In this document: positions 53,154-62,436 of the stretch, in pieces
Layout of the letters: every line of letters begins with the position of its first letter
Numbering within the stretch: the stretch's first letter is position 1
NCBI GenBank assembly: GCA_944322565.1
Contig: CALUPG010000007.1
Coordinates: forward strand, 62,001 to 126,000
Direction of reading: 5' to 3'
Source of the DNA: an uncultured Bacteroidales bacterium
GTDB lineage: Bacteria; Bacteroidota; Bacteroidia; Bacteroidales; UBA932
DNA: 64,000 nucleotides
Made by a program: the position numbers and the translations under genes
Notes under the pieces: generated by a model
Told to the model about the DNA's origin: nothing
The model's input: only the letters and a program-made list of their open reading frames with translations
The model's database searches: none

Positions 53154-53842
53154 TATAACATAATATCATTTAATGTCCTGTCGGCAACATAGCCTTCGGA
53201 GCGAAGATACAGGAGCAGTTTTTCAAGGGCATCTGCACATCCGGGCAGCCTGTCATGCATGAGTATCACGGAACCCGGCCTGAGCCTGCGGGCGACTGCG
53301 GAAACTATCTCTTCTGCCGTCTTTCCTGTCGTGTCATAAGTCCTTATGCTCCATCCGGCGACAATATATTTCAACTCCCCGGCCACTTCCGCGACGGTAG
53401 GGTCCGTCACGCCGAAGGGTGGCCGGAAGAGCACGGGAGCACTGCCTGTAATCTGTCTGAGAGCATCTGAACACCGGAGCAGATCATCCTTCATTTTTTT
53501 TGCGCCGAACAATGGGAACAACGGGCTGTGGGACCAGGAATGGTTCCCAACAGCATGGCCCGCCGCCATAATCCTTTCTACTGTCGCCCTGTTCCCGGAC
53601 AGCCTGCTGCCTATACAGAAAAAAGTCCCTTTGGCCCCGAATTTTTCAAGGACATCCAATACCTTCACCGTATTTTCCGGAGAAGGACCGTCATCAAATG
53701 TCAGATATACCCTCTTTTCATCTGTATCCTCACGGCACAATGCCTTCAGATAGACTCCGGAGCCGATGCTTGCGGAGCCGTATGCAAGCAATGAAAGAGA
53801 CACTGCCAGTACAATCCATGATATGACGGTCAGCAACATCAT
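53153..53842 (-). CDS. Polysaccharide deacetylase family protein (NodB domain)
   Basis: 229 residues. An N-terminal transmembrane helix (VISWIVLAVSLSLLAYGSAS) anchors a NodB domain with the metal/catalytic motifs in order: TFDDGPSPEN (Asp pair), GNHSWSHSP (HxxxH), FRPPFGVTDP and ILMHD near the C-terminus. All catalytic residues are present. It should act on the periplasmic side, removing an N-acetyl group from a sugar. With the GT2 gene two places downstream, it suggests that the product carries or is mounted on an amino sugar. Overlaps the upstream gene by 4 nt. Confidence 0.85.
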   Translation of the reverse strand: MMLLTVISWIVLAVSLSLLAYGSASIGSGVYLKALCREDTDEKRVYLTFDDGPSPENTVKVLDVLEKFGAKGTFFCIGSRLSGNRATVERIMAAGHAVGNHSWSHSPLFPLFGAKKMKDDLLRCSDALRQITGSAPVLFRPPFGVTDPTVAEVAGELKYIVAGWSIRTYDTTGKTAEEIVSAVARRLRPGSVILMHDRLPGCADALEKLLLYLRSEGYVADRTLNDIML

Positions 53843-54717
53843 AGGCCTGCGTCAGTTTTCTTCAGAAGAATGAGCGAATGGCTCATGTTCCGGAATGAAT
53901 TGCACACGAGAAGATATTCAGAACTGCAGGCATGAACGGATGCCAAAGCCTCATGCAACACCCTTGCCGAAGCCGTTCCGTACTCTCCGCATGATTTCTT
54001 GACCCGGGCGCCATTGAAAACAGCGACAGAGGAAAGGTCAAGTCCGAAGCCGGAGAGGAAATCACCGGCAAACTCCTTTTTCTGACTCTCATCAAGCGGT
54101 CCTCTGCGGACATCAATACCTGACAATCCGACAGACCGGCTTCCTGCAGGTCTGTTCCCTATGAGGAAAAAGCTGGCTCCTTCCCCTTCCTTCTCCCCGT
54201 GACGGAAAAGTCCTGCCCTCTCCTTCAGAATATGGGCTTCGGGAGTAATCTCGTCAAAGGCCCCGGCCAATACGGACCGCTTGCCTTCGGCAATCTGAAG
54301 TACGGCATCAAACAGGGCGCTTTCAAAACTCAGCCCGCGGTGGACATATGTCATATTATAGACCTTGATTCCCTTGAGCAGAGCTATCTGCGAGCCGACC
54401 GTATTGAAAACGGAGCGCATGAATGGAGTGGGATTGAGGCCGCTCTCGCTTCTTTCAGTAATTTCCGCAAGGAATTTTCCCGTATCCTCCAGTCCTCCGA
54501 GTGAAGTGGCCGTGAGAATCGCGTCAAGCCCTTCTCCATCCATGTCCTCCAGGCACATCATGCCTGCCGCCACCCCCATCCTTACAAGACGGCACATTCT
54601 CCTGAGGAGATTCGGATTGCGTATCACAGACGCAAGGTTCATCTCCTTCAGCGAAGCCGCATCAACAGATGCTGCCATATTGATATATACCGGGACTACA
54701 GTTTTCATAATCATCAA
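53839..54717 (-). CDS. Ketosynthase chain-length-factor-like protein
   Basis: A 292-residue protein with a degenerate N-terminal ketosynthase fold (AILTATSLGGLEDTGKFLAE, MRSVFNTVGSQIALLKGIKV, SVLAGAFDEITPEAH). At the position where a KS has its active-site Cys it reads NMTYVHRGLSFESAL, with no Cys, and the two catalytic His motifs are missing. It thus resembles the chain-length factors (ApeC-like, Ketoacyl-synt_2) that pair with a true KS in polyene systems. Its partner is probably the KS encoded 13 nt upstream. Confidence 0.78.
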   Translation of the reverse strand: MMIMKTVVPVYINMAASVDAASLKEMNLASVIRNPNLLRRMCRLVRMGVAAGMMCLEDMDGEGLDAILTATSLGGLEDTGKFLAEITERSESGLNPTPFMRSVFNTVGSQIALLKGIKVYNMTYVHRGLSFESALFDAVLQIAEGKRSVLAGAFDEITPEAHILKERAGLFRHGEKEGEGASFFLIGNRPAGSRSVGLSGIDVRRGPLDESQKKEFAGDFLSGFGLDLSSVAVFNGARVKKSCGEYGTASARVLHEALASVHACSSEYLLVCNSFRNMSHSLILLKKTDAGL

Positions 54718-54730
54718 CAGTATTCAGTCA

Positions 54731-55915
54731 TCAGCATCTGGAAAATACAAGTGTGGAATCATTTCCCCCGAACCCGAATGAATTGGACAGAACATTCCTT
54801 ATTTCCAACCCTGTCCGGCAAGAAAGTTCGGGGACAAGCCCCGTCTCAGGTATCGGCTCTGAAAAATTCAGATTCGGCCACACTGCGCCTTCAGACACAG
54901 AGAGAGCCGAATATACCGCCTCTATACCCTCCGATGCCCCGAGCGTATGTCCGATAAAAGGTTTGACAGAGCTGAACATCGGAGGACGGTCCCCGAAGAT
55001 GCGCTTTATCGCCACACTTTCCGACAAGTCATTCTGCGGAGTTCCCGTGCCATGCACATTGATATAGTCCACCTCCTCCGGACTGATTCCGGCATCCCTC
55101 ATGGCAGCAGTCATGGACATGTATGCCCCCTCTCCGTCAGGAGAACTTCCGGTCTGGTGAAAAGCCTCATTCACATTGGAAAAACCTGTCAGTCTGCAAT
55201 ATGGCGATTTTTTTGCCGCACGCTCCGACTGAAGCACAAGAAAACCCGCTCCCTCACCGAGATTCAGCCCGCTGCGGGAAGCATCCATCGGCCTGGAATG
55301 TCCGGAATCCAGAATCATCAGGGAATTGAAGCCATTTAATGTGAAGCGGCACAATGCGTCCATACCGCCCACTATAACCGTATCAAGCAGACCCTGCCGG
55401 ATGAGGCGGCCGCCGAGCATGACGGCATTCCCGGCAGAAGAACATGCTGTACTTATCGTAGTGACAAAACCTTTGATTCCCAATTTGTCCGCGATGAAAT
55501 CCGTGGATGCGCCGCAGTCATGCATTGCCACATCCCGGAGGCGGCCGCATGAGTGGTCCGCCATAAACCCCGGGAAAAAGTCTTCAGTAAGGTCCATGCC
55601 TCCGGCCGAGGTCGCCGCAATCAGTCCTGTCCTGGTTCCTGAAATATCGGCAGATGAATCCTTCAGGGCTTCTGCGGCAGCCATAAGGCCAAGCAGGGCT
55701 GTCCTTGATACAGTCTTCGTCACAGGAAGGCCGAGCATGGACTTCAAGGAGGCGTTGTCAGGCTTCACCTCCCCTGCCGGATATCCGAGGGCGGTTCTTA
55801 TGTGCATGACATGCCCTATCCCGTGACGGCTTTCACGCAGAGACGCAAGATTCTCCCGGACATCATTCCCAATGGCGGAAACTGCCCCGAGGCCTGTCAC
55901 CAGAATTTCTGTCAT
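54731..55915 (-). CDS. Beta-ketoacyl-ACP synthase (FabF-like)
   Basis: 394 residues with the full catalytic triad: Cys in STACSSAGNAV (about 157), His in INVHGTGTPQND (about 287) and His in FIGHTLGASEG (about 322). The C-terminal GFGGNDSTLVF is the usual end. It elongates an ACP-bound chain with malonyl-ACP. It overlaps the ACP gene by 4 nt and lies just before the CLF-like gene, the expected layout for a KS-CLF pair. Confidence 0.92.
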   Translation of the reverse strand: MTEILVTGLGAVSAIGNDVRENLASLRESRHGIGHVMHIRTALGYPAGEVKPDNASLKSMLGLPVTKTVSRTALLGLMAAAEALKDSSADISGTRTGLIAATSAGGMDLTEDFFPGFMADHSCGRLRDVAMHDCGASTDFIADKLGIKGFVTTISTACSSAGNAVMLGGRLIRQGLLDTVIVGGMDALCRFTLNGFNSLMILDSGHSRPMDASRSGLNLGEGAGFLVLQSERAAKKSPYCRLTGFSNVNEAFHQTGSSPDGEGAYMSMTAAMRDAGISPEEVDYINVHGTGTPQNDLSESVAIKRIFGDRPPMFSSVKPFIGHTLGASEGIEAVYSALSVSEGAVWPNLNFSEPIPETGLVPELSCRTGLEIRNVLSNSFGFGGNDSTLVFSRC

Positions 55916-56169
55916 TTCGTATTCTTCCTGATATAATCGGCAATCGTTGAGATTGAATAAAAGATTTCCTTGCCTTCCTTCGGTTTCTCAACCTTGATGC
56001 CATAGTTGCGCTCAAGGATAAGAATTATCTCAAGGGCATCTATTGAATCAAGCCCAAGCCCTGTCTCCCCGAAAAGAGGCATATTGTCATCTATGTCAGC
56101 AGGAGTGATATCCTCCAGATTAAGCGCTTCAATAAGCTGCTTCTTCAGATTTTCGTTAAGATTTTCCAT
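55912..56169 (-). CDS. Acyl carrier protein
   Basis: 85 residues, acidic. The phosphopantetheine Ser is in GLGLDSIDALEI (about residue 41), preceded by PLFGETGLG. Helix layout is that of an ACP. It sits between two ketosynthase genes and is translationally coupled to one. One of two ACPs in the cluster; the two differ clearly in sequence, so they may serve different steps (starter versus chain). Confidence 0.93.
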   Translation of the reverse strand: MENLNENLKKQLIEALNLEDITPADIDDNMPLFGETGLGLDSIDALEIILILERNYGIKVEKPKEGKEIFYSISTIADYIRKNTK

Positions 56170-56202
56170 ATATACTCTGATGTTTTCTGTTTGGGATTAC
56201 TT

Positions 56203-57966
56203 TTATCGGTTATCGGCTTCAAGAAGTTCAAAGACTGCGTTATACGCTCCTTTCAGGTATTCACACCAGCCGGCAATGCAATAGCGCACGCCATTACGGG
56301 ACAGAACCAGGGATGCGTATTCCCTCAGCTTGTCAGGATGGTATCCCCGGGATATGAAGAATGTGTTCTCCCCTTTGATCTTATGCCTGATGCATATTTC
56401 TCCGGCCACGACATTTGGCAGTGTATATACAAAGACCGAAGGACTGGCGGCAGTCTCTCCGCCTGAAGCCATAGTCTCAAGATGCCGCAGGTCCGAATCC
56501 ATCGATGAGCTTGAATCGGACAGGACAAGGGCCATTTCCTCCGGTTCAAATTCAATTCCGTCAAGCAATTCCCCTGCTGCAAGATACCCGAGTTTGCAGA
56601 GACTGTCCATCTTGAAGAATTTCATGTCAGCCCGGCCTTTTTCGTGATACAGGGCTCTTGCAAATTCCCCGAACTCCGTGACTTCGGAGCTGAATACTGT
56701 CTTGCCGTCCTTGACAAGTCTCCCGTCCTTCAGGCAGACTGTCCTCAGAATGCGGTATGATGCCGCAGGTCCGAATCCTGCGGACGGATGTTCCTCTCTT
56801 CCTTCCGTACAGCAGGAATATTCCGGAAGACTGAGGACAACTGCCGCATTGCATCCGCCGAAGCCGGAGGCTGCCTTGATGCAATGCTTCATGCTGACCT
56901 TCCTTGAAGCTGATGACACATTCAGAGGCATCGGCGTCCCCGGTGTTTCGTAACCCTTTGTTCCCCATACGATACCTCTGCGCAGCTGGACTGCAGACAT
57001 GACAGTCTCAACCACTCCGGATGCCCCGAGGGTATGTCCGAAATAAGGCTTGAGACTTTGTACAGGCACAGATGACAGACCCGCAAGCCCCACCGCCTTT
57101 GATTCCATTTCGTCATTGTACACAGTAGCCGTGCCGTGCATATTCAGGAAGCTGATGTCATCAGGGGTCACACCCGCTTCATTCATGGCATTGCGCATGG
57201 CAAAGAACAGTCCGTCTCCTGTACGTGAGGGCCCTGAAATATGGTTTGCGTCATCGCTTATGGCTCCTCCGGACAACACGACCGCCCCTTCACTGAATGT
57301 ATCTGACAGAAGGACGGCACCCGCAGCTTCACCGAGATTGAGTCCGTCCCGGCTGCTGTCATAAGGACGGCACACCTCTCCGCTCAGAGAACGGAACGAG
57401 GCAAATCCGCTGACAATGAACCTGGACAGTGTATCACAGCCGGCAACCACTATTTTCCGGAATTTTCCGGAAAGGATGAGCCGTCTGGCGACTACAAGGG
57501 CGGAGACACCGGAAATACAGGCATTGGAAATCACGCAAAAGCGTCCTGAGGCGCCGAAGCGGGAGGCGACCCGCTCAGCCATTTTCCAGAGATATGCCCT
57601 CTCATCCTGATTGGCTGACGAAGGGTCCAGGAGGCTGACATTTCCCTTTGTGGACGAAAACACCATGAAAGTGTCAGAAGAAGACAGGTCAATGCCTGTC
57701 TGAGCGACTATGCTCCCGATGACCGCCGCAAGCAGAAGTTCTGCGGGCGTGAGAGTGCCGGATTGCCCGTCAGCCCCGCCCCAGCGTGCAGCAAGACAGG
57801 CGAATGTCTCATCCGGAATTACGGCAGCCATGACAGGTGAATCCGAAAGCCGGGGGTCATTTCTTTCCGCGACACCGGAAAGACCGTCCTCTATCGCACG
57901 CACATTCGCGGCAAGGCCGGTTCCCAATGCCGTTATGACTTCCGCAGCAGTTATATATGTCTTCAT
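56203..57966 (-). CDS. Ketosynthase fused to a degenerate second ketosynthase-like domain
   Basis: About 587 residues (start at 57966 gives an ATGA overlap with the thioesterase gene; the frame opens at 57990). Residues 1 to about 385 are a complete KS: Cys in SNACISGVSAL (about 148), His in LNMHGTATVYND (about 277), His in YFGHTLGASG (about 313), ending SGFGGCNAAVVLSL. The last 200 residues resemble the first half of a KS again (ALVLSDSSSSMDSDLRHLET, FVYTLPNVVAGEICIRHKIK, VRYCIAGWCEY) without catalytic residues, similar in pattern to the separate CLF-like protein of this cluster. Likely a one-chain KS-CLF. Confidence 0.82.
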   Translation of the reverse strand: MKTYITAAEVITALGTGLAANVRAIEDGLSGVAERNDPRLSDSPVMAAVIPDETFACLAARWGGADGQSGTLTPAELLLAAVIGSIVAQTGIDLSSSDTFMVFSSTKGNVSLLDPSSANQDERAYLWKMAERVASRFGASGRFCVISNACISGVSALVVARRLILSGKFRKIVVAGCDTLSRFIVSGFASFRSLSGEVCRPYDSSRDGLNLGEAAGAVLLSDTFSEGAVVLSGGAISDDANHISGPSRTGDGLFFAMRNAMNEAGVTPDDISFLNMHGTATVYNDEMESKAVGLAGLSSVPVQSLKPYFGHTLGASGVVETVMSAVQLRRGIVWGTKGYETPGTPMPLNVSSASRKVSMKHCIKAASGFGGCNAAVVLSLPEYSCCTEGREEHPSAGFGPAASYRILRTVCLKDGRLVKDGKTVFSSEVTEFGEFARALYHEKGRADMKFFKMDSLCKLGYLAAGELLDGIEFEPEEMALVLSDSSSSMDSDLRHLETMASGGETAASPSVFVYTLPNVVAGEICIRHKIKGENTFFISRGYHPDKLREYASLVLSRNGVRYCIAGWCEYLKGAYNAVFELLEADNR

Positions 57967-58406
57967 ATTATATTCCATTTTCTTTTCCACTCCTGGTAGA
58001 AATCCGGATTAGTAAGCTGAAGGTGGCCTTCTGTGTCAAGAAATACCTGGACAGTGGTACCGGATGCCATCAGTTCATTGTCGGATGCCCTGTATATGGC
58101 ATACTCGAGCTGTATCTTTGCGGCATCCGTCGGCACATATCCGGTCTCCACCACAATCTCATCCCCGAATACCAGAGATTTCCTGTAACTGCAGGTCATC
58201 TCGACTACAGGAATCGTATATCCTGCTGCAAGCACCTGATCATATGCAATCCCGTATTCACTTCCGAAATGTTCTCTTCCGTCTTCGAAGAATTTGGCAT
58301 AATTGCCATGCCATACGATTCCCATCGCATCAGTTTCGCTGAAACGCACCCGGATTCTTGTGCGGCTTACAAGCACGGGCGTCTTCTTATGCCTGCAGAG
58401 TCTCAT
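57963..58406 (-). CDS. Hotdog-fold thioesterase (4-hydroxybenzoyl-CoA thioesterase family)
   Basis: 147 residues. The 4HBT signature RVRFSETDAMGIVWHGNYAK, FFEDGREHF (about 18-45) holds the catalytic Asp and the helix. It would hydrolyse acyl-ACP/CoA thioesters, either editing stalled chains or releasing product, as ApeK-type proteins do. Overlaps the dehydratase gene by 20 nt and the KS fusion by 4 nt. Confidence 0.87.
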   Translation of the reverse strand: MRLCRHKKTPVLVSRTRIRVRFSETDAMGIVWHGNYAKFFEDGREHFGSEYGIAYDQVLAAGYTIPVVEMTCSYRKSLVFGDEIVVETGYVPTDAAKIQLEYAIYRASDNELMASGTTVQVFLDTEGHLQLTNPDFYQEWKRKWNII

Positions 58407-58836
58407 CGTTCAGATAAATTTTCAGATTTCCTTCGGCTACTGTTTCATGTCCGTTGCTGCATACGGCATGGACAAGGCTCATATTGAATATGTCTGCCAG
58501 AACTTCCACAGAGGTCTGCAGCCTGTCCCCGGCTTTCGGAAGATTCAGCGAAAACTGCATCTTCTCTATCGAGGCTATGAACCCTTCCGGCACAGGACGG
58601 CCATCCTGCACGCAAAGGTATCCTGCTCTTGCCGCAGCCGACTGGGCAATATGTTCCGTAATGCCCGGAGCCTGCAGACGGCCGTCAATGAAAAACAAAT
58701 TGTCTTCCCTGACTGTCAGTTCTGTCCATGACTTTCCGTCAGAAGCAATCCCGCCGAAGGCATCCACCATCACCATAGGCGGACGCTGCGGAATAAGTGA
58801 GAGGATGTCAGTTTGCCGCGTACTCATATCTGTCAT
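58387..58836 (-). CDS. Hotdog-fold 3-hydroxyacyl-ACP dehydratase (ApeP/FabZ-like)
   Basis: About 149 residues. The start at 58836 gives ATGA coupling with the methyltransferase stop. It has LIPQRPPMVMVDAFGGIASD at the N-terminus, then FIDGRLQAPGITEHIAQSAA with the dehydratase central helix, and VHAVCSNGHETVAEGNLKIY at the end. The His of FabZ is not at its usual place in the first motif (PQRPPMVMVD), which is also seen in the polyene-cluster dehydratases. It removes water after each ketoreduction to build the conjugated chain. Confidence 0.82.
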   Translation of the reverse strand: MTDMSTRQTDILSLIPQRPPMVMVDAFGGIASDGKSWTELTVREDNLFFIDGRLQAPGITEHIAQSAAARAGYLCVQDGRPVPEGFIASIEKMQFSLNLPKAGDRLQTSVEVLADIFNMSLVHAVCSNGHETVAEGNLKIYLNDETLQA

Positions 58837-59906
58837 TCCGAAATACATTCAATAATCGAATGGCCGAAACCGATACCGTCATGTACTGCAATGACCTTGA
58901 GCCCGGCTGCGGAAATATGCGAGCACAAATCCGCATAGGAAAACATTTTGCTGTTTCCGTTTGCCATTACCGTGAAATACAGGCTTGTCTGGGTGAGATC
59001 GAAAGAAGCGGTATCGTACTTCTGCCGGTCCCACAGAGTCTCCATAATCACAATCCTGCCATTTTCTGACAGAGCTTCAGTTGCACGCCGCAGTATGTCC
59101 ACAACCTGTTCCGCCGAGAAACAGTCAAGGAACTGGCTCATCCAGACAATGTCGAAACCTTTCGGAAATACTGTGGCAGGACTGAGTATATCAGCCGGAC
59201 AGCCATGGATTCTGGATTTTTCGGAATAGTCCGAGATATTTGCCTTCATCATTCCTATCTGCTGAGGGAGATCCATGACAGTAACTTCCACATCCCTGTC
59301 GTATGCAGTGCATTTCATTGCCCACTTGCCGGTATTGCCTCCGATATCAAGGATTCTGCGCGGGTTTGAAGCGAATACTGTCTCAAGTGCCTGCGGGAAA
59401 GACGAGTCTGAATAGAAATGGTCAAACGCAAACCAGCTCTTCTGCACCTGCGGCTCAAGGCTTGAAAGCCCCTGGTAAATCGTCGGCCAGTTCCCTAGCT
59501 CCTTGAGTCCTTCAGGCCTGCCGTTCTTTATGGCATCCTCAAGCCACCAGAACCCCTTATAATTGACATCATGGTTGAAGTCCATATTGACCCTGACCAT
59601 CGGATCATTTATCAGAAACCAGCCTGTCTTCGTCAGTTCATACATGCCCCCCCCGTCCCGTGATATGGTGCCTGTCATAAGAGAAGCCTCAAGCAGGACT
59701 TTGGCCCCATAGTCCGAGATTCCGGCAAATTCAGCGATTTCTTTCTCCGTATGCCCGCCAGGAGCAGATATATACGAGAAAATCCCCAGCTTGGACATAA
59801 CTCTGGCCACCTGGAAGACTATGGCTCCGGCCGCAATCATGTGCGCGTCGCGCTGAGCCCTGGCCGCACTTTCTGCAGCCGACCTGTCATTTCGTTTCAG
59901 TGTCAT
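58833..59906 (-). CDS. SAM-dependent O-methyltransferase
   Basis: About 357 residues. An N-terminal winged-helix dimerisation domain (AAGAIVFQVARVMSKLGIFS, EKEIAEFAGISDYGAKVLLE) precedes a class I methyltransferase core with RRILDIGGNTGKWAM (motif I, about 185), VTVMDLPQQIGMM (motif II), FDIVWMSQFLDCFS and RIVIMETLWDR. This is the arrangement of small-molecule O-methyltransferases. Its likely target is the hydroxyl of the aryl head group. It overlaps the LpxL-like gene by 20 nt (or 35 nt if translation starts at 59921). Confidence 0.85.
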   Translation of the reverse strand: MTLKRNDRSAAESAARAQRDAHMIAAGAIVFQVARVMSKLGIFSYISAPGGHTEKEIAEFAGISDYGAKVLLEASLMTGTISRDGGGMYELTKTGWFLINDPMVRVNMDFNHDVNYKGFWWLEDAIKNGRPEGLKELGNWPTIYQGLSSLEPQVQKSWFAFDHFYSDSSFPQALETVFASNPRRILDIGGNTGKWAMKCTAYDRDVEVTVMDLPQQIGMMKANISDYSEKSRIHGCPADILSPATVFPKGFDIVWMSQFLDCFSAEQVVDILRRATEALSENGRIVIMETLWDRQKYDTASFDLTQTSLYFTVMANGNSKMFSYADLCSHISAAGLKVIAVHDGIGFGHSIIECISE

Positions 59907-60780
59907 TTTTCCAAAAATCATAATAATTGAACCACTGTTCCGGATACTCCTTCACCATTTTCTCCAGAACCGCGGCATATCTTTCCAGAACAGTCTCCAC
60001 GGACAATTTTCCGCTTCCCGGGAGCAGGGGATAAAAATAAAACCGGTACTTCATGCCCGGCTCCCTCATGGCAAAATAGAAAACAACCGGTGTCCTCATC
60101 TTTGAGGCCAGGAGAAAAGGCCCCAACGGGAACAGTGCGTCACGACCGAGAAAATGTCCCCTGACCGTCTTTTCTTCCGGAGTATACCTGTCTCCCTGAA
60201 AACATACATATTCTCCCTTCCTCAGGACTGCCGTTATGGCAAAAATATGAGAAAGATTGTCCTCATTGACAGGAATGACCTTGTACTCATGAGGTATCGC
60301 ATTCGCCGCAAGCAGTTCCTTTATCCTCTGATGCTCATTGTCGTACATTACGATATTGAGTTTGCCCCCGTATTTGTCAAAGAACGGGACTCCTATCTCC
60401 CAGTTGCCCGTATGGGCTCCTATCATGATTACCCCCGAGCCGCTGTCGAGTATATTCAGGAATTGATTGTAGTTCTCAAACTCAAATGTATACTTGCCGG
60501 ACATTCCCCCGTTGATGGCCATCTTGTCTATCAGAATCTTTCCAAGTGAGTGGAAATTCTTGAAAATCATTCTGAAACTTGCACCTCTGCCCAGTCTGAG
60601 AGACTTGCGGGAATATGCCCAGACAGACTTGACTGCCTTGGGAGCAAAAAGGACAAAATAAGGGACCACGAGATATAGGAAAGCATAAGCAGTCCTGATT
60701 CCCGCCCTGCGTATCAGCCAGATGAAAAATCTGTAGCCGAAGAGTCCGCCCCTGGTCTGTCCTTTCCAGTCAGATGCCAT
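59887..60780 (-). CDS. LpxL/HtrB-like lysophospholipid/lipid A acyltransferase
   Basis: 297 residues with an N-terminal membrane helix (RTAYAFLYLVVPYFVLFAPK) and the LPLAT catalytic HxxxxE in GAHTGNWEIGVPF (about residue 123). FQGDRYTPEEKTVRGHFLG and PEQWFNYYDFW are the other family blocks. All catalytic residues present. In aryl-polyene clusters a protein of this family is thought to join the polyene acyl chain from ACP to a lipid or sugar anchor. Not the housekeeping lipid A gene, given the context. Confidence 0.87.
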   Translation of the reverse strand: MASDWKGQTRGGLFGYRFFIWLIRRAGIRTAYAFLYLVVPYFVLFAPKAVKSVWAYSRKSLRLGRGASFRMIFKNFHSLGKILIDKMAINGGMSGKYTFEFENYNQFLNILDSGSGVIMIGAHTGNWEIGVPFFDKYGGKLNIVMYDNEHQRIKELLAANAIPHEYKVIPVNEDNLSHIFAITAVLRKGEYVCFQGDRYTPEEKTVRGHFLGRDALFPLGPFLLASKMRTPVVFYFAMREPGMKYRFYFYPLLPGSGKLSVETVLERYAAVLEKMVKEYPEQWFNYYDFWKNDTETK

Positions 60781-60809
60781 TTACCTCAGAGACTTGGCGT
60801 TCTCCGCCG

Positions 60810-61052
60810 TTACTGCATTCTGGACAGAATCATCTCATACAGGTCATTGAAAGTCTTGACGCCCTCAAAATCCTTGGCTGTCACCTTGAACCCGAAATTC
60901 TTCTCAATGAGAACCACCATATCCACAAAGTCAAGACTGTCCATTTCAAGAGTCTGAATCATCTGGGCATCCGGCTGGATATCATCAATATCCACTTCGA
61001 AGCCGTCTGCCAGAGACTCCCTGATTTTCTGAATAATTACTTCCTTTTCCAT
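60810..61052 (-). CDS. Acyl carrier protein
   Basis: 80 residues with the phosphopantetheine Ser in LEMDSLDFVDMVVLIE (about residue 39), preceded by QMIQTL. Shorter and of a different type from the other ACP (no GLGLDS motif). It lies 4 nt after a KS gene and 29 nt before the acyltransferase gene, so it may be the carrier used in those two steps. Confidence 0.93.
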   Translation of the reverse strand: MEKEVIIQKIRESLADGFEVDIDDIQPDAQMIQTLEMDSLDFVDMVVLIEKNFGFKVTAKDFEGVKTFNDLYEMILSRMQ

Positions 61053-61056
61053 ATTG

Positions 61057-62283
61057 TTACTTTTTGAATTTTTTCAAAACAAGTGTTGAATTGGTGCCTC
61101 CGAACCCGAACGAATTGGACAGGAATGTATCAAATTCCATGTCAACCCTTCTGTCCGGAATCCTGAGTGCCGCGGATGCCTCGTCCGGATTTTCAAAATT
61201 GATGTTCGGGGCAATGAAACCGCCGTGCATCATAAGGACAGAATATATGACTTCGCTGGCTCCGGCCATCCACATTTCATGTCCTGTCATTGACTTGGTG
61301 GAAGCCACATAAGGGCTGCAGCCGCCGAAGACCTCAGCAATCGCCTTTGCCTCATTCAAGTCTCCGACAGGGGTCGAAGTGGCATGGGCATTGACATACG
61401 CTATGTCCCCGGCCCCCACTCCGGCATCTTTCAGAGCCATTTCTATGGAACGCCTCGGTCCGCTGACATTAGGAACGGAAATATGTTCTCCGTTGGATGA
61501 AAATCCGTAGCCCGTAACTTCAGCAAGTATCGGAGCCCCGCGCCTTACCGCAGACTCATAACTTTCAAGCACAAGACTCGCAGCTCCGCCGCTCGGCACG
61601 AGGCCGTCCCTGTCCCGGTCAAATGGTCTGGACGCCTTCCGGGGATCATCCGTCCTCTTCGAGAAAGCCCCCAATCCGTCAAAACTCCCTACGGAATATG
61701 CATTCACCTCCTGGGCGCCTCCGCACAGGATACAGTCCTGGAGACCGGACCGGATCATGAGATATGCTATGCCTATGGCGTGAGAACCGCTTGCACAAGC
61801 GCCTGATATAGTAAAGTTGATTCCCCTCAGATGAAATATGACGGACAGATTCATTGACACCGTGGAGTTCATGGACTGGAATATGGCTCCGGAACCAACC
61901 ATCGCCGTATCCTTCTCGGCCCTGATGATGTCGACTGATCTGATGACAGGCTCAGCGCTGCAGTCATTCCCATAAAGGATACCCACTTCATTGTCAAGAA
62001 GGAAGCCTTCGTCTATCTTTGCCTGGGCAAATGCTTCAAGAGTCGCCATATAGGCATATTCCCCCTGTTCCGGCAGGCTGTTCCGTTTCTTGCGGTCAAG
62101 GAGTCCCTTGAGCACAGGCCTTTCCACAATGCCCGTAAGAGGCGACGCAAACCCCATGTCCTTTCTCTGCGGGTCAATGCCTATGCCTGACTTGCCTTTG
62201 TAAAGGGATTCCCTCACCTCATCCTTGTTCTTGCCTATGCACGACCAGATTCCCATGCCGGTCACCACGACTCTTCTGTTCAT
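61057..62283 (-). CDS. Beta-ketoacyl-ACP synthase (FabF-like)
   Basis: About 408 residues from the ATG at 62283 (MNRRVVVTGMGIWSCIGKNK); the frame opens at 62349 but the extension has no KS homology. Triad: Cys in SGACASGSHAIG (about 161), His in VNAHATSTPVGD (about 298), His in MTGHEMWMAGAS (about 333); ends SFGFGGTNSTLVLKKF. Closest in style to classical FabF. A 153-nt gap to fabG is the longest break in the visible cluster, so an internal promoter may lie there, though no TAnnTTTG box was found. Confidence 0.93.
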   Translation of the reverse strand: MNRRVVVTGMGIWSCIGKNKDEVRESLYKGKSGIGIDPQRKDMGFASPLTGIVERPVLKGLLDRKKRNSLPEQGEYAYMATLEAFAQAKIDEGFLLDNEVGILYGNDCSAEPVIRSVDIIRAEKDTAMVGSGAIFQSMNSTVSMNLSVIFHLRGINFTISGACASGSHAIGIAYLMIRSGLQDCILCGGAQEVNAYSVGSFDGLGAFSKRTDDPRKASRPFDRDRDGLVPSGGAASLVLESYESAVRRGAPILAEVTGYGFSSNGEHISVPNVSGPRRSIEMALKDAGVGAGDIAYVNAHATSTPVGDLNEAKAIAEVFGGCSPYVASTKSMTGHEMWMAGASEVIYSVLMMHGGFIAPNINFENPDEASAALRIPDRRVDMEFDTFLSNSFGFGGTNSTLVLKKFKK

Positions 62284-62436
62284 ATATTTTATACTTCGTC
62301 TACAATAAACGCTGCGCCTCGGCATAGTCAAATAAATTTGCCTCTGCACTCGGCTTGCAGATTATTTTTATTCTGTACCTTAAATATGTTCTGTTCCGTA
62401 AATAAGTCAACTGAAATTTATTTCTTCACCGCTGCA

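Noticed and set aside
62284..62436. Internal promoter in the largest gap of the polyene cluster
   Set aside because: Near matches such as TTTATTTG fail the TAnnTTTG rule; no supported promoter could be placed.
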